Shown: positions 9,215 through 18,824, numbered from the stretch's first letter. The stretch is 57,497 bases of DNA from an uncultured Muribaculaceae bacterium (GCA_910578095.1 CAJTOZ010000017.1:1-57497); one strand, 5' to 3'. The notes: generated from the sequence alone by a model not told the origin. Numbers and translations: made by a program.

Positions 9215-12200
9215 ATGAGCTTCACCAGCATCATATCCAAGATTTTCGGCGACAAATCAAGCCGGGATCTTAAAGCCATACGTCCCATAGTAGCCAAAAT
9301 CCAGGCCGAAGGCCCACGCCTCGCAACTTTGTCAAACGACGAGCTGCGCGCGGAAATCGACAAAGTGCGCGCCGACATGGCTGCCGCCACCGCCGCCGAC
9401 CGCGAAGCCATCGACCGCCTGCGCCAGGAAGTGGAGACACTTCCCTTCGACAAGCGCCAGAGCCTCTGGGACGACATCGACAAACACGAGAAAAACATCC
9501 TCGACATATTGGAGGACAAACTCAACGAACATCTGCCCGTGGTGTTTGCCACCGTACGCGAGACAGCATCGCGCTTCGCCAAGAGCGAGACCATAGAAGT
9601 GACCGCCACCGAACTCGACCGACGCCTCGCCGGACAAGGCCGCGACTTCGTGAGCATAGAAGGCGACAAAGCCATCTGGCGCAACCACTGGATAGCCGGT
9701 GGCAACGAAGTGAAGTGGGACATGGTCCACTACGACGTGCAGCTCATCGGCGGTATCGCGCTCCATCAGGGCAAAATAGCGGAGATGGCCACCGGCGAAG
9801 GTAAGACCCTCGTGGCCACGCTCCCTGTGTTCCTGCGCTCGCTCGCCGGACGCGGTGTGCACGTGGTCACCGTCAACGACTACCTCTCCAAGCGCGACTC
9901 CGAATGGATGGGACCGCTCTACATGTTCCACGGCTCCACTGTCGACTGTATCGACAAGCACGAGCCCAACTCGGCAGCACGCCGCGCCGCCTATCTCTGC
10001 GATATCACTTTCGGCACCAACAACGAATTCGGCTTCGACTATCTCCGCGACAACATGGCCATGGCACCCGACGACATGGTGCAGCGCAAGCACTACTACG
10101 CCATCGTCGACGAGGTGGACTCCGTGCTCATCGACGATGCCCGTACCCCGCTCATCATCTCCGGACCCGTGCCGAAGGGCGACGACCAGTACTTCAACGA
10201 CTACAAAGCCAACGTAGAGAAAGTGGTACAGGCGCAGCGCAAGCTCGTGACAGGTATCCTTGCCGAAGCCAAGACCAAACTGGCAAGCGAGGATAAAGCC
10301 ACACGCAAGGAAGGCGCACTGCTGCTGTTCCGCGCCTACAAAGGCCTGCCCAAGAATGGCGCGCTCATCAAGTTCCTCAGCCAGGAAGGCATGAAAAACA
10401 CGTTGCTGCAGACCGAGGCATATTATCTGCAGGACAACGCCCGCGAGATGCCCGTCGTGACCGACCCGCTCTACTTCGTGATCGACGAGAAAAACCGCAG
10501 CGTGGAGCTCACTGACAAAGGCCTCGACGAACTCACAGGCAAAATCAACGACCCGCACTTCTTTGTGCTTCCCGACATAGCCTCGCAGCTCAGCGAGCTC
10601 GAGCATGAGCCCGACACCCCCGAGCGCGCCGAGAAGAAAGACGCCCTCATGGCCGACTATGCCGTGAAGGCCGAACGCGTGCACACCGTCACACAGCTGC
10701 TGAAGGCCTACACACTCTTCGAGAAAGACGTGGAATACGTGATCGACGACAACAAGATCAAAATCGTCGACGAGCAGACCGGCCGCATCATGGAAGGGCG
10801 CCGCTACAGCGATGGACTTCACCAGGCCATCGAGGCCAAGGAAGGCGTGAAGGTGGAAGCCGCTACGCAGACATTCGCCACCATCACGCTGCAGAACTAT
10901 TTCCGCATGTACCACAAGCTCGCAGGCATGACTGGTACGGCATCCACCGAGGCCGGCGAACTCTGGGACATCTACAAGCTCGACGTTGTGAGCATCCCCA
11001 CCAACCGCCCCGTGGCCCGTATCGACATGAACGACCGCGTCTACAAGACAAAGCGAGAGAAATACGCCGCCGTGATCGAGGAAATCGAGCGTCTCGTGGG
11101 CGAAGGGCGCCCCGTGCTCGTGGGCACCACCTCGGTGGAAATATCCGAGCTCCTCAGCCGTATGCTCACAGGCCGCCGCATCCCCCACAATGTGCTCAAC
11201 GCCAAGCTGCACCAGCGCGAGGCCGAGATCGTGGCTCTGGCGGGCCGCACAGGCACCGTCACCATAGCCACCAACATGGCCGGCCGCGGTACCGACATCA
11301 AGCTCACCGACGAGGTGAAAAACGCCGGAGGTCTGGCCATCATCGGCACCGAACGTCATGAAAGCCGCCGTGTGGACCGTCAGTTGCGCGGACGCGCCGG
11401 ACGTCAGGGCGACCCGGGCTCGTCCGTATTCTTCGTATCGTTCGAAGACCAGCTCATGCGCCTCTTCGCCACCGACCGTGTCATGAAGATGCTCGACACC
11501 TTCGGCCTCAAGGAGGGCGAGGTGATAGAACACAAGATGGTGAACAACGCCATCGAAAAGGCCCAGAAACGCGTGGAGGAAAACAACTTCGGCATCCGCA
11601 AACGCCTGCTCGAGTACGATGACGTAATGAACAAGCAGCGCACCTACATCTACGCGCGCCGCCACCATGCGCTCATCGGCGAACGCGTGGGCATCGACAT
11701 CGCCAACATGCTTTACGACTGCATCGAGAACCTCGTGAAGACCTACGACGGCCCCAACGACTACGCCGACCTGCAGCTCGAACTCTACCGCGCGCTCACC
11801 CTCGAGATGCCCGTCACCGAGGATGAATACCGCAACCTCGACACCGAGGAGCGCATCGACCGCCTGCACGACGCAGCCATCAAGGCCCTCGACCGCCGCA
11901 GCGAGCGCATCCGCGAGGTGGCATGGCCTGTAATCGCGCGCATAGTGGAAAGCAACGAGTACACCGGCAAGATCATCGTACCCATCACCGACGGCAAACG
12001 CCTCTTCAACCTGCGCATAGACCTGCAGACAGCCTACGACACCCGATGCAACAACATCGTCAAGGAATGGCACAAGGCTATCCTGCTCGTCACCATCGAT
12101 GAACTCTGGAAAGAACATCTGCGCGAGCTCGACCAGTTGCGCCAGAGCGTGCAGAACGCATCCTACGAGCAGAAAGACCCCCTGGTGATCTACAAAGTGG

Positions 12201-12601
12201 AATCCTTCCACCTTTTCGAAGGCATGCTCAACCAGCTCAATCTCAAGACACTCTCCGCGCTGATGCGTGGCCAGATACCTGTGCGCCCCGCCGAACCGGC
12301 ACCCTCGGCTCCTTCTGCCGACAGCGATGGCGACGCCACTCCCGCCGAACCCGCTCCGCAGCGTCCGGCTCCCGAGGTGAAGCAGGCATCGCCCGAGGCT
12401 CCGCGCCACAACTACGCCTACCGCACCTCGCGTCCGGGCCTTCCCGGCGAAGAGGCGCAGCGCAGTGCCGCCGCCGCGCGGCAAGGCGGTCCGGCAGCCC
12501 CGCAGACCGTGCGCAACTACGGTCCGCGCGTGGGACGCAACGATGCATGCCCCTGCGGTAGCGGCAAGAAGTACAAGAACTGCTGCGGCCGCGGCAAGTG
12601 A
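9215..12601 (+). CDS. secA: Preprotein translocase ATPase SecA
   Basis: Motor ATPase that drives precursor proteins through SecYEG. It has 1128 residues, longer than the ~900 of proteobacterial SecA but normal for Bacteroidetes, which carry extra sequence between the nucleotide-binding domains. Walker A is MATGEGKTLVATLP (~190-203), followed by the DEAD-type VDEVDSVLIDDARTPLIISG and the second nucleotide-binding fold (TNMAGRGTDIKL; RQLRGRAGRQGDPGSS). The Ala/Pro-rich linker near 1020-1095 leads into the C-terminal zinc/SecB-binding tail CPCGSGKKYKNCC. The ATG at 9215 gives the expected SFTSIISKIFGDK start. Confidence 0.99.
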   Translation: MSFTSIISKIFGDKSSRDLKAIRPIVAKIQAEGPRLATLSNDELRAEIDKVRADMAAATAADREAIDRLRQEVETLPFDKRQSLWDDIDKHEKNILDILEDKLNEHLPVVFATVRETASRFAKSETIEVTATELDRRLAGQGRDFVSIEGDKAIWRNHWIAGGNEVKWDMVHYDVQLIGGIALHQGKIAEMATGEGKTLVATLPVFLRSLAGRGVHVVTVNDYLSKRDSEWMGPLYMFHGSTVDCIDKHEPNSAARRAAYLCDITFGTNNEFGFDYLRDNMAMAPDDMVQRKHYYAIVDEVDSVLIDDARTPLIISGPVPKGDDQYFNDYKANVEKVVQAQRKLVTGILAEAKTKLASEDKATRKEGALLLFRAYKGLPKNGALIKFLSQEGMKNTLLQTEAYYLQDNAREMPVVTDPLYFVIDEKNRSVELTDKGLDELTGKINDPHFFVLPDIASQLSELEHEPDTPERAEKKDALMADYAVKAERVHTVTQLLKAYTLFEKDVEYVIDDNKIKIVDEQTGRIMEGRRYSDGLHQAIEAKEGVKVEAATQTFATITLQNYFRMYHKLAGMTGTASTEAGELWDIYKLDVVSIPTNRPVARIDMNDRVYKTKREKYAAVIEEIERLVGEGRPVLVGTTSVEISELLSRMLTGRRIPHNVLNAKLHQREAEIVALAGRTGTVTIATNMAGRGTDIKLTDEVKNAGGLAIIGTERHESRRVDRQLRGRAGRQGDPGSSVFFVSFEDQLMRLFATDRVMKMLDTFGLKEGEVIEHKMVNNAIEKAQKRVEENNFGIRKRLLEYDDVMNKQRTYIYARRHHALIGERVGIDIANMLYDCIENLVKTYDGPNDYADLQLELYRALTLEMPVTEDEYRNLDTEERIDRLHDAAIKALDRRSERIREVAWPVIARIVESNEYTGKIIVPITDGKRLFNLRIDLQTAYDTRCNNIVKEWHKAILLVTIDELWKEHLRELDQLRQSVQNASYEQKDPLVIYKVESFHLFEGMLNQLNLKTLSALMRGQIPVRPAEPAPSAPSADSDGDATPAEPAPQRPAPEVKQASPEAPRHNYAYRTSRPGLPGEEAQRSAAAARQGGPAAPQTVRNYGPRVGRNDACPCGSGKKYKNCCGRGK

Positions 12602-12609
12602 ACACTGCA

Positions 12610-12657
12610 AGCAGCTCAGCCGTTCTACAACAAGGTAGGCAGCTGAGCTGCTTTTTT
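12610..12657 (+). terminator. Rho-independent terminator of secA
   Basis: An 11-bp perfect inverted repeat (AGCAGCTCAGC at 12610-12620 with its complement at 12642-12652) is followed by six T residues. It lies 9 bp after the secA stop codon. Confidence 0.9.
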
Positions 12658-12706
12658 ATCAACACTCCCCACCGCCGTACATAACCAAATTTCCCGCTAT
12701 CGCCCC

Positions 12707-15376
12707 ATGCCACATCAATATTCCGGTCTGAGTAGCCTTCAGGTGGAAGAATCCCGCCGGAAAAATGGCTCCAATGTCCTCACTCCTGCCGCGCGCACCC
12801 CTTGGTGGCGATTACTTTTAGGAAAATTCAAGGATCCGCTCATCATAATCCTGTGTGTGGCGGGAATACTCAGCATAGCCGTTTCGGTGTATGAATACTA
12901 CGCCGGAGGGGGCTACGAAGTGTTTTTCGAACCGGCAGGTATAATAGCGGCCGTAGTGCTCGCCACCGGCCTTTCATTTGCCTTCGAGCAGAGGGCCGAC
13001 AAGGCCTTTGCAGTGCTCAACCGGGTGAACGACGATGAGGCCGTGCGTGTGGCTCGCGATGGTGCCGTTACAGAGGTGCCTCGACGCGACATCGTAGTAG
13101 GCGACATAATATTTCTCGGTACAGGCGACGAAGTGCCTGCCGACGCACGCCTGCTGGAAAGCACCATGCTCACCGTCGATGAATCATCGCTCACAGGAGA
13201 GCCCTCCTGCGCCAAAAGCAGCGATCCCGCACACGCCGACCCCGATGCCACCTACGCATCGGACCGTGTGCTGCGGGGCACAAAAGTGATGGAGGGCCAC
13301 GGTGTGGCCCGTGTGGAAGCCGTGGGCGACGCCACCGAGAACGGCCGCACCATGCAGGCCACCCATATCGACAACGGCGTGGAGACCCCGCTCGACATCC
13401 AGCTGCGCCGCCTCGGACGCATGATCACAATAGTAAGCTACAGCGTGGCAGCCATAGTGGTGGTCGGACGCATGTGGATGTTCTTCCACACGCATGCCGG
13501 AGAATCCGTGGCATGGATGGACATCACAGCCTATTCGCTCCAGACATTGATGATAGCAGTGGCGCTCGTGTGTGTCTCGGTGCCCGAAGGATTGCCCATG
13601 GCTGTGACCCTGAGCCTCGCCTACAGCATGAGGAGAATGCTGCGCACCAACAATCTCGTGCGCAAGCTCCACGCATGCGAGACCATGGGGGCGGCCACGG
13701 TGATATGCACCGACAAGACAGGCACGCTCACACGCAACCGCATGCAGGTGGATAGTGCCGATTTTTATGTGTCGCCTCATGATGCAGCCGTAGGCATCGC
13801 CGTCAACTCCACGGCCGATCTCGACCTCTCCGACCCGGCCCATCCCGCGCCCGTGGGCAATCCCACCGAGGGCGCGCTGCTGCTCTACCTGCACGACGCC
13901 GGCATCGACTACATGAAACTGAAGGAGAGCGTGCGCACGATAGCTGAGCTGCCGTTCAGCACCGAGCGCAAATACATGGCCACCGCTATCGAGGACGCCG
14001 ACGGGAAGCGCACGCTACATATCAAGGGAGCGCCGGAGATTGTAATGGCCATGTGCGCGACGGTAGCCGACGGACGCCCGGCCGACAATATAAGCGCACA
14101 GTTGCGCGAAATGCAGGCACGCGGGCTGCGCACCCTTGCATTCGCACGTGCGGCCCTCCCCGCCGGAGCCACCGGCATAGCGGGCGATACCATCAACGCC
14201 TCCGGCATTGAGCTCACAGGCATCACTGCCATATCCGACCCGGTGCGCCCCGACGTGCGGGACGCCATAGAGCAATGCACACACGCCGGGATAGATGTGA
14301 AAATAGTCACCGGCGACACCCCTGTGATAGCACGGGAGATAGGGCGCCAGGTAGGCCTCTGGGATGATGCAGGCGATGCGGACGATGCCGTGGTGACCGG
14401 TCCGGAATTCGCCGCAATACCCGACGCCGAACTGCCCGAACGGGCACAACGCATACGCATTATAGCACGCGCACGCCCTCTCGACAAGAAACGCCTTGTA
14501 CAGGCGCTCCAGAAGGCCGGCGAGGTGGTGGCTGTGACCGGCGACGGCACCAACGATGCACCGGCGCTGAAAGCCGCACACGTAGGCCTCTCGATGGGCG
14601 ACGGCACTGCCGTCGCAAAAGAGGCATCCGACATCACCATTATCGACAACAGCTTTGCCTCCATAGCACGCGCGGTGATGTGGGGACGCTCGCTGTACCG
14701 CAACATCCAGCGCTTCATCCTGTTCCAGATGACAGTCAATGTGGCGGCCTGCCTCATTGTGCTCGCCGGCGCATTTTTGGGCACACAGTCGCCACTCACC
14801 GTCACACAGATGCTGTGGGTGAACCTGATCATGGACACCTTCGCCGCCATGGCGCTGGCATCGCTGCCTCCATCGGAAAGCGTGATGCGCGACCGCCCGA
14901 GACGGCGCGATGCGTTCATCATCACCCGTCCCATGTGGAGCTTCATCATAGGCACCGGGCTGGTTTTCTTCGGCATTCTGCTGGTCCTGCTCTACCTTTT
15001 CGGCCACACTGATATCACCTCCCTCACACAGCTTCTGCAGGCATGCCCCGTAGCCGCCCACGAACTAACCCCCTATGAGCAGACACTGCTTTTCAGCATA
15101 TTCGTGTTCATGCAGTTCTGGAACCTTTTCAACGCCCGCGCTTTCGCCACCGGCCGTTCAGCCCTCCATCTTTCCGGGTGCGGCGAATTTCTCTTCATTC
15201 TCGGCGTAATCGCCGTAGGTCAGGTGCTCATCGTGAGCTTCGGCGGAAAAGTGTTCAGTGTCACACCACTCCGTGCCTCCGACTGGGCCATCATCATCGC
15301 CTCCACCTCGCTTGTGCTATGGATAGGCGAACTGTGGCGCGCAGTCACCGTCAGGAGACGTGCACGCGCCCAATGA
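12707..15376 (+). CDS. PMCA-type calcium-translocating P-type ATPase
   Basis: Inner-membrane cation pump of 889 residues that exports Ca2+ using ATP. Visible elements in order: N-terminal cation-ATPase segment, first membrane pair (~40-100), actuator-domain SSLTGEPSC, the PEGLPMAVTLS helix of M4, the phosphorylation motif DKTGTLTRN with the aspartate at residue 336, the hinge TGDGTNDAPALKAA, and M5-M10 with LWVNLIMDTFAAMALA, whose Asn and Asp are Ca2+ ligands in the family. P2B (PMCA-like) is the best subtype from length and the M4/M6 motifs. The last 26 bp overlap the convergent acetyltransferase gene. Substrate specificity for Ca2+ is inferred. Confidence 0.93.
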   Translation: MPHQYSGLSSLQVEESRRKNGSNVLTPAARTPWWRLLLGKFKDPLIIILCVAGILSIAVSVYEYYAGGGYEVFFEPAGIIAAVVLATGLSFAFEQRADKAFAVLNRVNDDEAVRVARDGAVTEVPRRDIVVGDIIFLGTGDEVPADARLLESTMLTVDESSLTGEPSCAKSSDPAHADPDATYASDRVLRGTKVMEGHGVARVEAVGDATENGRTMQATHIDNGVETPLDIQLRRLGRMITIVSYSVAAIVVVGRMWMFFHTHAGESVAWMDITAYSLQTLMIAVALVCVSVPEGLPMAVTLSLAYSMRRMLRTNNLVRKLHACETMGAATVICTDKTGTLTRNRMQVDSADFYVSPHDAAVGIAVNSTADLDLSDPAHPAPVGNPTEGALLLYLHDAGIDYMKLKESVRTIAELPFSTERKYMATAIEDADGKRTLHIKGAPEIVMAMCATVADGRPADNISAQLREMQARGLRTLAFARAALPAGATGIAGDTINASGIELTGITAISDPVRPDVRDAIEQCTHAGIDVKIVTGDTPVIAREIGRQVGLWDDAGDADDAVVTGPEFAAIPDAELPERAQRIRIIARARPLDKKRLVQALQKAGEVVAVTGDGTNDAPALKAAHVGLSMGDGTAVAKEASDITIIDNSFASIARAVMWGRSLYRNIQRFILFQMTVNVAACLIVLAGAFLGTQSPLTVTQMLWVNLIMDTFAAMALASLPPSESVMRDRPRRRDAFIITRPMWSFIIGTGLVFFGILLVLLYLFGHTDITSLTQLLQACPVAAHELTPYEQTLLFSIFVFMQFWNLFNARAFATGRSALHLSGCGEFLFILGVIAVGQVLIVSFGGKVFSVTPLRASDWAIIIASTSLVLWIGELWRAVTVRRRARAQ

Positions 15377-15908
15377 TTTTAGCCGGATTCCCGGCTATAA
15401 CGCAGTTGTCAGGAAACACCCCGCACACCACGCTGCCGGCACCCACCACCACATTGTCGCCGAGTTCTGTGCCCTTCAATATAATGCTGTTCATCCCGAT
15501 AAAGCAATCGTTGCCGATGCGCACTCCCTTGCGGCGCGCGTGCTCTTCGTTCAGCCCAAGGCGCCGGTATTCAGGCTCGAGCGGGTGAAAATCGTTGTCC
15601 ACGATCTTGGAGTTTGCCCCTATCATGGCATTCTCGCCTATCACTATCGACTGCGTGGCATATATGGTGCACCCTGATATACCGTAACCATCACCAATCT
15701 CTATTTTCCCACCGTAGCGGGCCACGATTATCGTGCGCTGCCACAGCCCAAGCATATTACTTGACCATGATGAGTTGATAATGCCACGCCCGAGCTGTAT
15801 TTTGCTCTTCGGAAAAGCGAACACAACCGTGAACCCCCGGAATTTCACGTGCTTCATGGCAACGCGGTTTTTCAGGTACAACAAGTATAGCAGAATGCTC
15901 CTTATCAT
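15351..15908 (-). CDS. Hexapeptide-repeat acetyltransferase
   Basis: 185-residue left-handed beta-helix acyltransferase of the maltose/CapG/WbbJ type, which would transfer an acetyl group to a sugar or polysaccharide precursor. The start at 15908 (MIRSILLYLLYLKN) is chosen because it lies 10 bp after the glycosyltransferase stop; the frame stays open further upstream but only inside that gene. Hexapeptide turns are visible from ~55 on (IEIGDGYGISGC, IVIGENAMIGANSKI, VRIGNDCFIGMNSII, VVVGAGSVVCG), with the catalytic-type His in DNDFHPLEP. The C-terminus AGNPAKIIGR is characteristic. It forms a two-gene unit with the glycosyltransferase. Confidence 0.9.
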   Translation of the reverse strand: MIRSILLYLLYLKNRVAMKHVKFRGFTVVFAFPKSKIQLGRGIINSSWSSNMLGLWQRTIIVARYGGKIEIGDGYGISGCTIYATQSIVIGENAMIGANSKIVDNDFHPLEPEYRRLGLNEEHARRKGVRIGNDCFIGMNSIILKGTELGDNVVVGAGSVVCGVFPDNCVIAGNPAKIIGRVHVS

Positions 15909-15918
15909 TGCCCGGATA

Positions 15919-17154
15919 TTAAGTGTTATAATTTTGTTTTGAGGTCGATTTATGAGTGCGGGCCAACGATGCATACAGGTCCAGATAGCGTTGGTAGCAG
16001 GCTGCCTTTCCATACAGCCGCACAGCCCTTTCACGGCACGCATCCGCAAAGGCGGAGCGGCCATCGCACACCTTTACGATTTCTCTGGCCAAAGCTGCCA
16101 CATCGCCACGCCGCACAATAGCTCCTGTGTCCGCTCCCACTGCTTCCGCCGAGCCGCCGGTGTCGTAAGCTACCACGGGCGTCCCGCATGCAAGGGCCTC
16201 TATATTTGTAGTGGGGAAATTATCTTCAGCAGTAGGATTGACGTATACATCTGCCATATTATATAGCTCGGAGAGTTTCTCCGAGCTATCCGTGCGCTGT
16301 AAGCCACGGATGCCTGGGGGCAAATTCCGCAACTGCCGGCCGGACAATCCCACGAGCATTATTTCATACTCCGGGGGCAGAAGCTTGCGCAACTCAACAA
16401 AATCGGTCAGACCCTTCCGGTCGGACCACACGCTTGCCACACCGAGCACCATTTTGGCGCCTGCGGCGCGCCCTGCATGCGCACGTATTTTAAAGACGTC
16501 AAGGTCCACGCCGTTTTTTATGGTAACTATGGGATACCCGCTCAGGAATGAGGAAGACAATTCCCTTGCCGCCCAGTCCGACACGGCCACCAGCGTCAGA
16601 TCAGGCACACCGAGAAAGCTATCTTTCTTCTGACGGTAGTTGGCGCAGCTTCTGTCGGCCATAACGGAAGCCGGATACGATCTGAGCTGAGGACAATCGT
16701 GACAACCCGTTTTCCAACGGTCGCATGCCGGGCTGTCATAAAAAGCGCAATGCCCCGTGTAAGCCCAGCAATCGTGGAGTGTCCACACCACAGGACGCCC
16801 GTAGTGCTTCAGAAAGTCGAACAGCAGCGGATAGTTGAGATAATAGCCATGAATATTATGCAGATGCACGATATCGGGCGATATCGTGCGTATCTTCTCA
16901 ATAAAACATGCGGTGGCGCGCCGGCTGCCAAGCCCGTGAGCATCCAGCGCCCGCGTTTTCAGCAGGTGCATCCCCACATCAACAGGCCCGCCTATCCTGA
17001 CGGCGTGCGACAATCCTCCGGCGCTCTTGCGTCCATAGGCGATATGGCTCTCCCACCCCTGCTGCATGGCAAGGGCGCCTATATCTTCTGCTATCCTTCC
17101 GGTGGAGCCCCAGTTGGCCGTCACATTTATCTGCAGAAGCTTCCGGGAGGGCAT
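15919..17154 (-). CDS. Family 4 glycosyltransferase
   Basis: 411-residue GT-B retaining glycosyltransferase, probably building a surface polysaccharide or glycolipid. The N-terminal half has the acceptor-domain pattern LQINVTANWGSTGRIAEDIG and the HNIHGYYLNYPLL / WTLHDCWAYTGHC stretches. The C-terminal half has the GT4 donor-site signature VYVNPTAEDNFPTTNIEALACGTPVVAYDTGG, with the E-x7-E-like spacing. The ATG at 17154 shares one base with the TGA of the upstream SIMPL gene (TGATG), so translation is probably coupled. A TTG three bases earlier is less likely. Donor and acceptor sugars cannot be read from the sequence. Confidence 0.92.
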   Translation of the reverse strand: MPSRKLLQINVTANWGSTGRIAEDIGALAMQQGWESHIAYGRKSAGGLSHAVRIGGPVDVGMHLLKTRALDAHGLGSRRATACFIEKIRTISPDIVHLHNIHGYYLNYPLLFDFLKHYGRPVVWTLHDCWAYTGHCAFYDSPACDRWKTGCHDCPQLRSYPASVMADRSCANYRQKKDSFLGVPDLTLVAVSDWAARELSSSFLSGYPIVTIKNGVDLDVFKIRAHAGRAAGAKMVLGVASVWSDRKGLTDFVELRKLLPPEYEIMLVGLSGRQLRNLPPGIRGLQRTDSSEKLSELYNMADVYVNPTAEDNFPTTNIEALACGTPVVAYDTGGSAEAVGADTGAIVRRGDVAALAREIVKVCDGRSAFADACRERAVRLYGKAACYQRYLDLYASLARTHKSTSKQNYNT

Positions 17155-17852
17155 CAATCCTCGAGATAGTAGGTGATGTAGGTGACGATGCGCACCGTTT
17201 TGATGTAAGGCGTGTACTGGTCGCGGTTCTCGATAGAGAACTGTCCCTGCGACGCTGTCTTTATCTTGCCGAGATCGCTTTCGCTGTCGGCGGCAAACTT
17301 ATCGGCGGCGGCGCGGGCGTTGCGGGTGGCTTCGGCTATCATCTCAGGCTTTATGGTGTTGAGCTCGGTATAGTCGTAAGTGATGGGGTAGCTGTAGTCG
17401 CCGGCCACAATGGCTATTCCGTCTTTCAGCAGTTCCGTCTGTTTTTTTATGAGAGCATTCACCTGGTCCACCTTCTCGCTCTTGACCACGATCACATTGG
17501 TGACAACGTAGCGGTACAGTTGCTCACGCTGGTTGTAGGCGTTGGCCTGGGTGTCGCTCACATCCGGCGCATTCACGCTTATCTCGGCATCGGTGATGCC
17601 ATTTGCCCGCAGGAAATTGAGGATAGTGGCATTGTTGGCCTGGATTTTATTGTAGATGCCGGGGAGGTCGTTGCCCATCTCTTTTGTGACAATAGGCCAT
17701 GTGACCACGTTGGCATTGACTTCCTTCTCGCAGAGGCCACGCACGGTCACCACGCGGTCGCGGTTGCCATAGTTGTCGATACCACCCTTTATGCAAAGGC
17801 CCAGGGCGAGCAATCCGAGCGCGACAAGCGCTGCCGAAATGTAGTTCTTCAT
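17154..17852 (-). CDS. SIMPL (DUF541) domain protein
   Basis: 232-residue protein with one N-terminal membrane anchor (ISAALVALGLLALGLCI) and a periplasmic SIMPL/DUF541 domain. The domain shows RVVTVRGLCEKEVNANVVTWPI near residues 33-54, the mid-domain TNVIVVKSEKVDQVN and the closing YTPYIKTVRIVTYITYYL strand. The start at 17852 gives the anchor and lies 24 bp after a minus-strand -7 box (TATATTTG, complement of 17877-17884). A frame extension upstream runs through trmD and is not real. The function of this family is poorly known; members have been linked to envelope and oxidative stress. Confidence 0.88.
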   Translation of the reverse strand: MKNYISAALVALGLLALGLCIKGGIDNYGNRDRVVTVRGLCEKEVNANVVTWPIVTKEMGNDLPGIYNKIQANNATILNFLRANGITDAEISVNAPDVSDTQANAYNQREQLYRYVVTNVIVVKSEKVDQVNALIKKQTELLKDGIAIVAGDYSYPITYDYTELNTIKPEMIAEATRNARAAADKFAADSESDLGKIKTASQGQFSIENRDQYTPYIKTVRIVTYITYYLED

Positions 17853-17876
17853 ATCATGAGATTTTATTAGATAGCG

Positions 17877-17904
17877 CAAATATAGAACTTTTTCGCTAAT
17901 TTTG
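17877..17904. promoter_or_regulatory. Divergent -7 boxes between the SIMPL gene and trmD
   Basis: TATATTTG on the minus strand (complement of 17877-17884) faces the SIMPL gene. TAATTTTG on the plus strand (17897-17904) faces trmD, 21 bp before its ATG. I see no good -33 TTTG for either. Confidence 0.55.
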
Positions 17905-17925
17905 CATCCGGAAAATACATAAATT

Positions 17926-18603
17926 ATGCGAATCGACATCATCACAGTATTGCCCGAGATGCTGCAGGGCCCGCTCAATTGCTCCATTCTCCAACGCGCG
18001 CAGGACCGCGGGCTGGCGGAAATAGTGGTGCACAACCTGCGGGACTACAGCACCAACAAACACCGGAAGGTCGACGACTACCCCTTCGGCGGCGATGCCG
18101 GAATGGTGATGCAGATAGAGCCTGTGGACCGCTGCATCTCGGCGCTTAAAGCCGAACGCCACTACGATGAGGTGATATTCACCGCCCCCGACGGCGAAGT
18201 GCTCACACAGCCGATGGCCAATGCGATGTCGCTGCTCGACAATATAATCATACTCTGCGGCCACTACAAAGGCATAGACTACCGCATACGCGAGCACCTC
18301 ATCACACGCGAAATCAGTGTCGGCGATTATGTGCTCACCGGCGGCGAGCTCCCCGCAGCCATCATAGCCGATGCCGTAGTGCGCCTCATTCCGGGAGTGC
18401 TCGGCGACGAGCAAAGCGCCCTCAAGGATTCCTTCCAGGACAACATGCTCGAGCCGCCCATCTACACCCGGCCCGCCGATTACCACGGATGGCGCGTGCC
18501 CGACGTGCTGCTCAGCGGCCACGAGGCGCGCATCGCAGCATGGCGCCACGAGCAGGCGCTGGAGCGCACACGCCGCCTGCGGCCGGGGCTGCTGGACGAA
18601 TAA
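17926..18603 (+). CDS. trmD: tRNA (guanine-N1-)-methyltransferase TrmD
   Basis: SPOUT-family methyltransferase that methylates G37 of tRNAs reading CNN codons, preventing +1 frameshifts. It has 225 residues, the normal length. It starts MRIDIITVLPEML, followed by YPFGGDAGMVMQIEP. The knotted SAM-binding site shows ILCGHYKGIDYRIREH and ISVGDYVLTGGELPA, and DNMLEPPIYTRPADY carries the substrate-binding segment. All hallmark residues are present. It is transcribed divergently from the SIMPL gene and lies upstream of tRNA-Arg, itself a possible substrate class. Confidence 0.98.
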   Translation: MRIDIITVLPEMLQGPLNCSILQRAQDRGLAEIVVHNLRDYSTNKHRKVDDYPFGGDAGMVMQIEPVDRCISALKAERHYDEVIFTAPDGEVLTQPMANAMSLLDNIIILCGHYKGIDYRIREHLITREISVGDYVLTGGELPAAIIADAVVRLIPGVLGDEQSALKDSFQDNMLEPPIYTRPADYHGWRVPDVLLSGHEARIAAWRHEQALERTRRLRPGLLDE

Positions 18604-18647
18604 AACCATGTTTCCGCCGCTAAAATTGCAAAAAAATATCAGAAAAT

Positions 18648-18678
18648 TTTGCAGATTAAAAAAATGGTATTAACTTTG
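18648..18678 (+). promoter_or_regulatory. Promoter of tRNA-Arg
   Basis: A -33 TTTG (18648-18651), a 19-bp spacer and a -7 TAACTTTG (18671-18678) fit the Bacteroidetes consensus. The predicted transcription start lies about 20 bases before the mature tRNA 5' end. Confidence 0.75.
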
Positions 18679-18703
18679 CAGTCGCAAACGCAATAAGCCG
18701 CAT

Positions 18704-18777
18704 GGCTCGCTAGCTCAACTGAATAGAGCATCTGACTACGGATCAGAAGGTTACAGGTTTGAATCCTGTGCGAGTCA
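18704..18777 (+). tRNA. tRNA-Arg (anticodon ACG)
   Basis: The 74-base cloverleaf has acceptor arms GGCTCGC (18704-18710) and GCGAGTC (18770-18776) with discriminator A. The anticodon stem TCTGA/TCAGA frames the loop CTACGGA, giving anticodon ACG. The T-loop reads GTTTGAATC. CCA is not encoded. A promoter precedes it and a strong terminator begins one base after it. Confidence 0.95.
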
Positions 18778-18824
18778 CGACAAAAGCGCGATATTCATTT
18801 TAGAATATCGCGCTTTTGTCGTTT
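18778..18824. terminator. Bidirectional terminator between tRNA-Arg and surE
   Basis: A perfect 19-bp stem (18778-18796 with 18803-18821) closes on a 6-base loop. It directly follows the tRNA and ends 16 bp before the surE stop codon on the other strand, so it can serve both convergent units. Confidence 0.88.

Noticed and set aside
9332..12610. Very long minus-strand open frame opposite secA
   Set aside because: It is the mirror of a clear SecA gene in GC-rich DNA; the predicted protein is low-complexity with no domain. Similar long mirror frames opposite susD (3700-4959), mltD (22468-23700), GH32 (32150-33790) and oxc (46068-47906) were dropped for the same reason.
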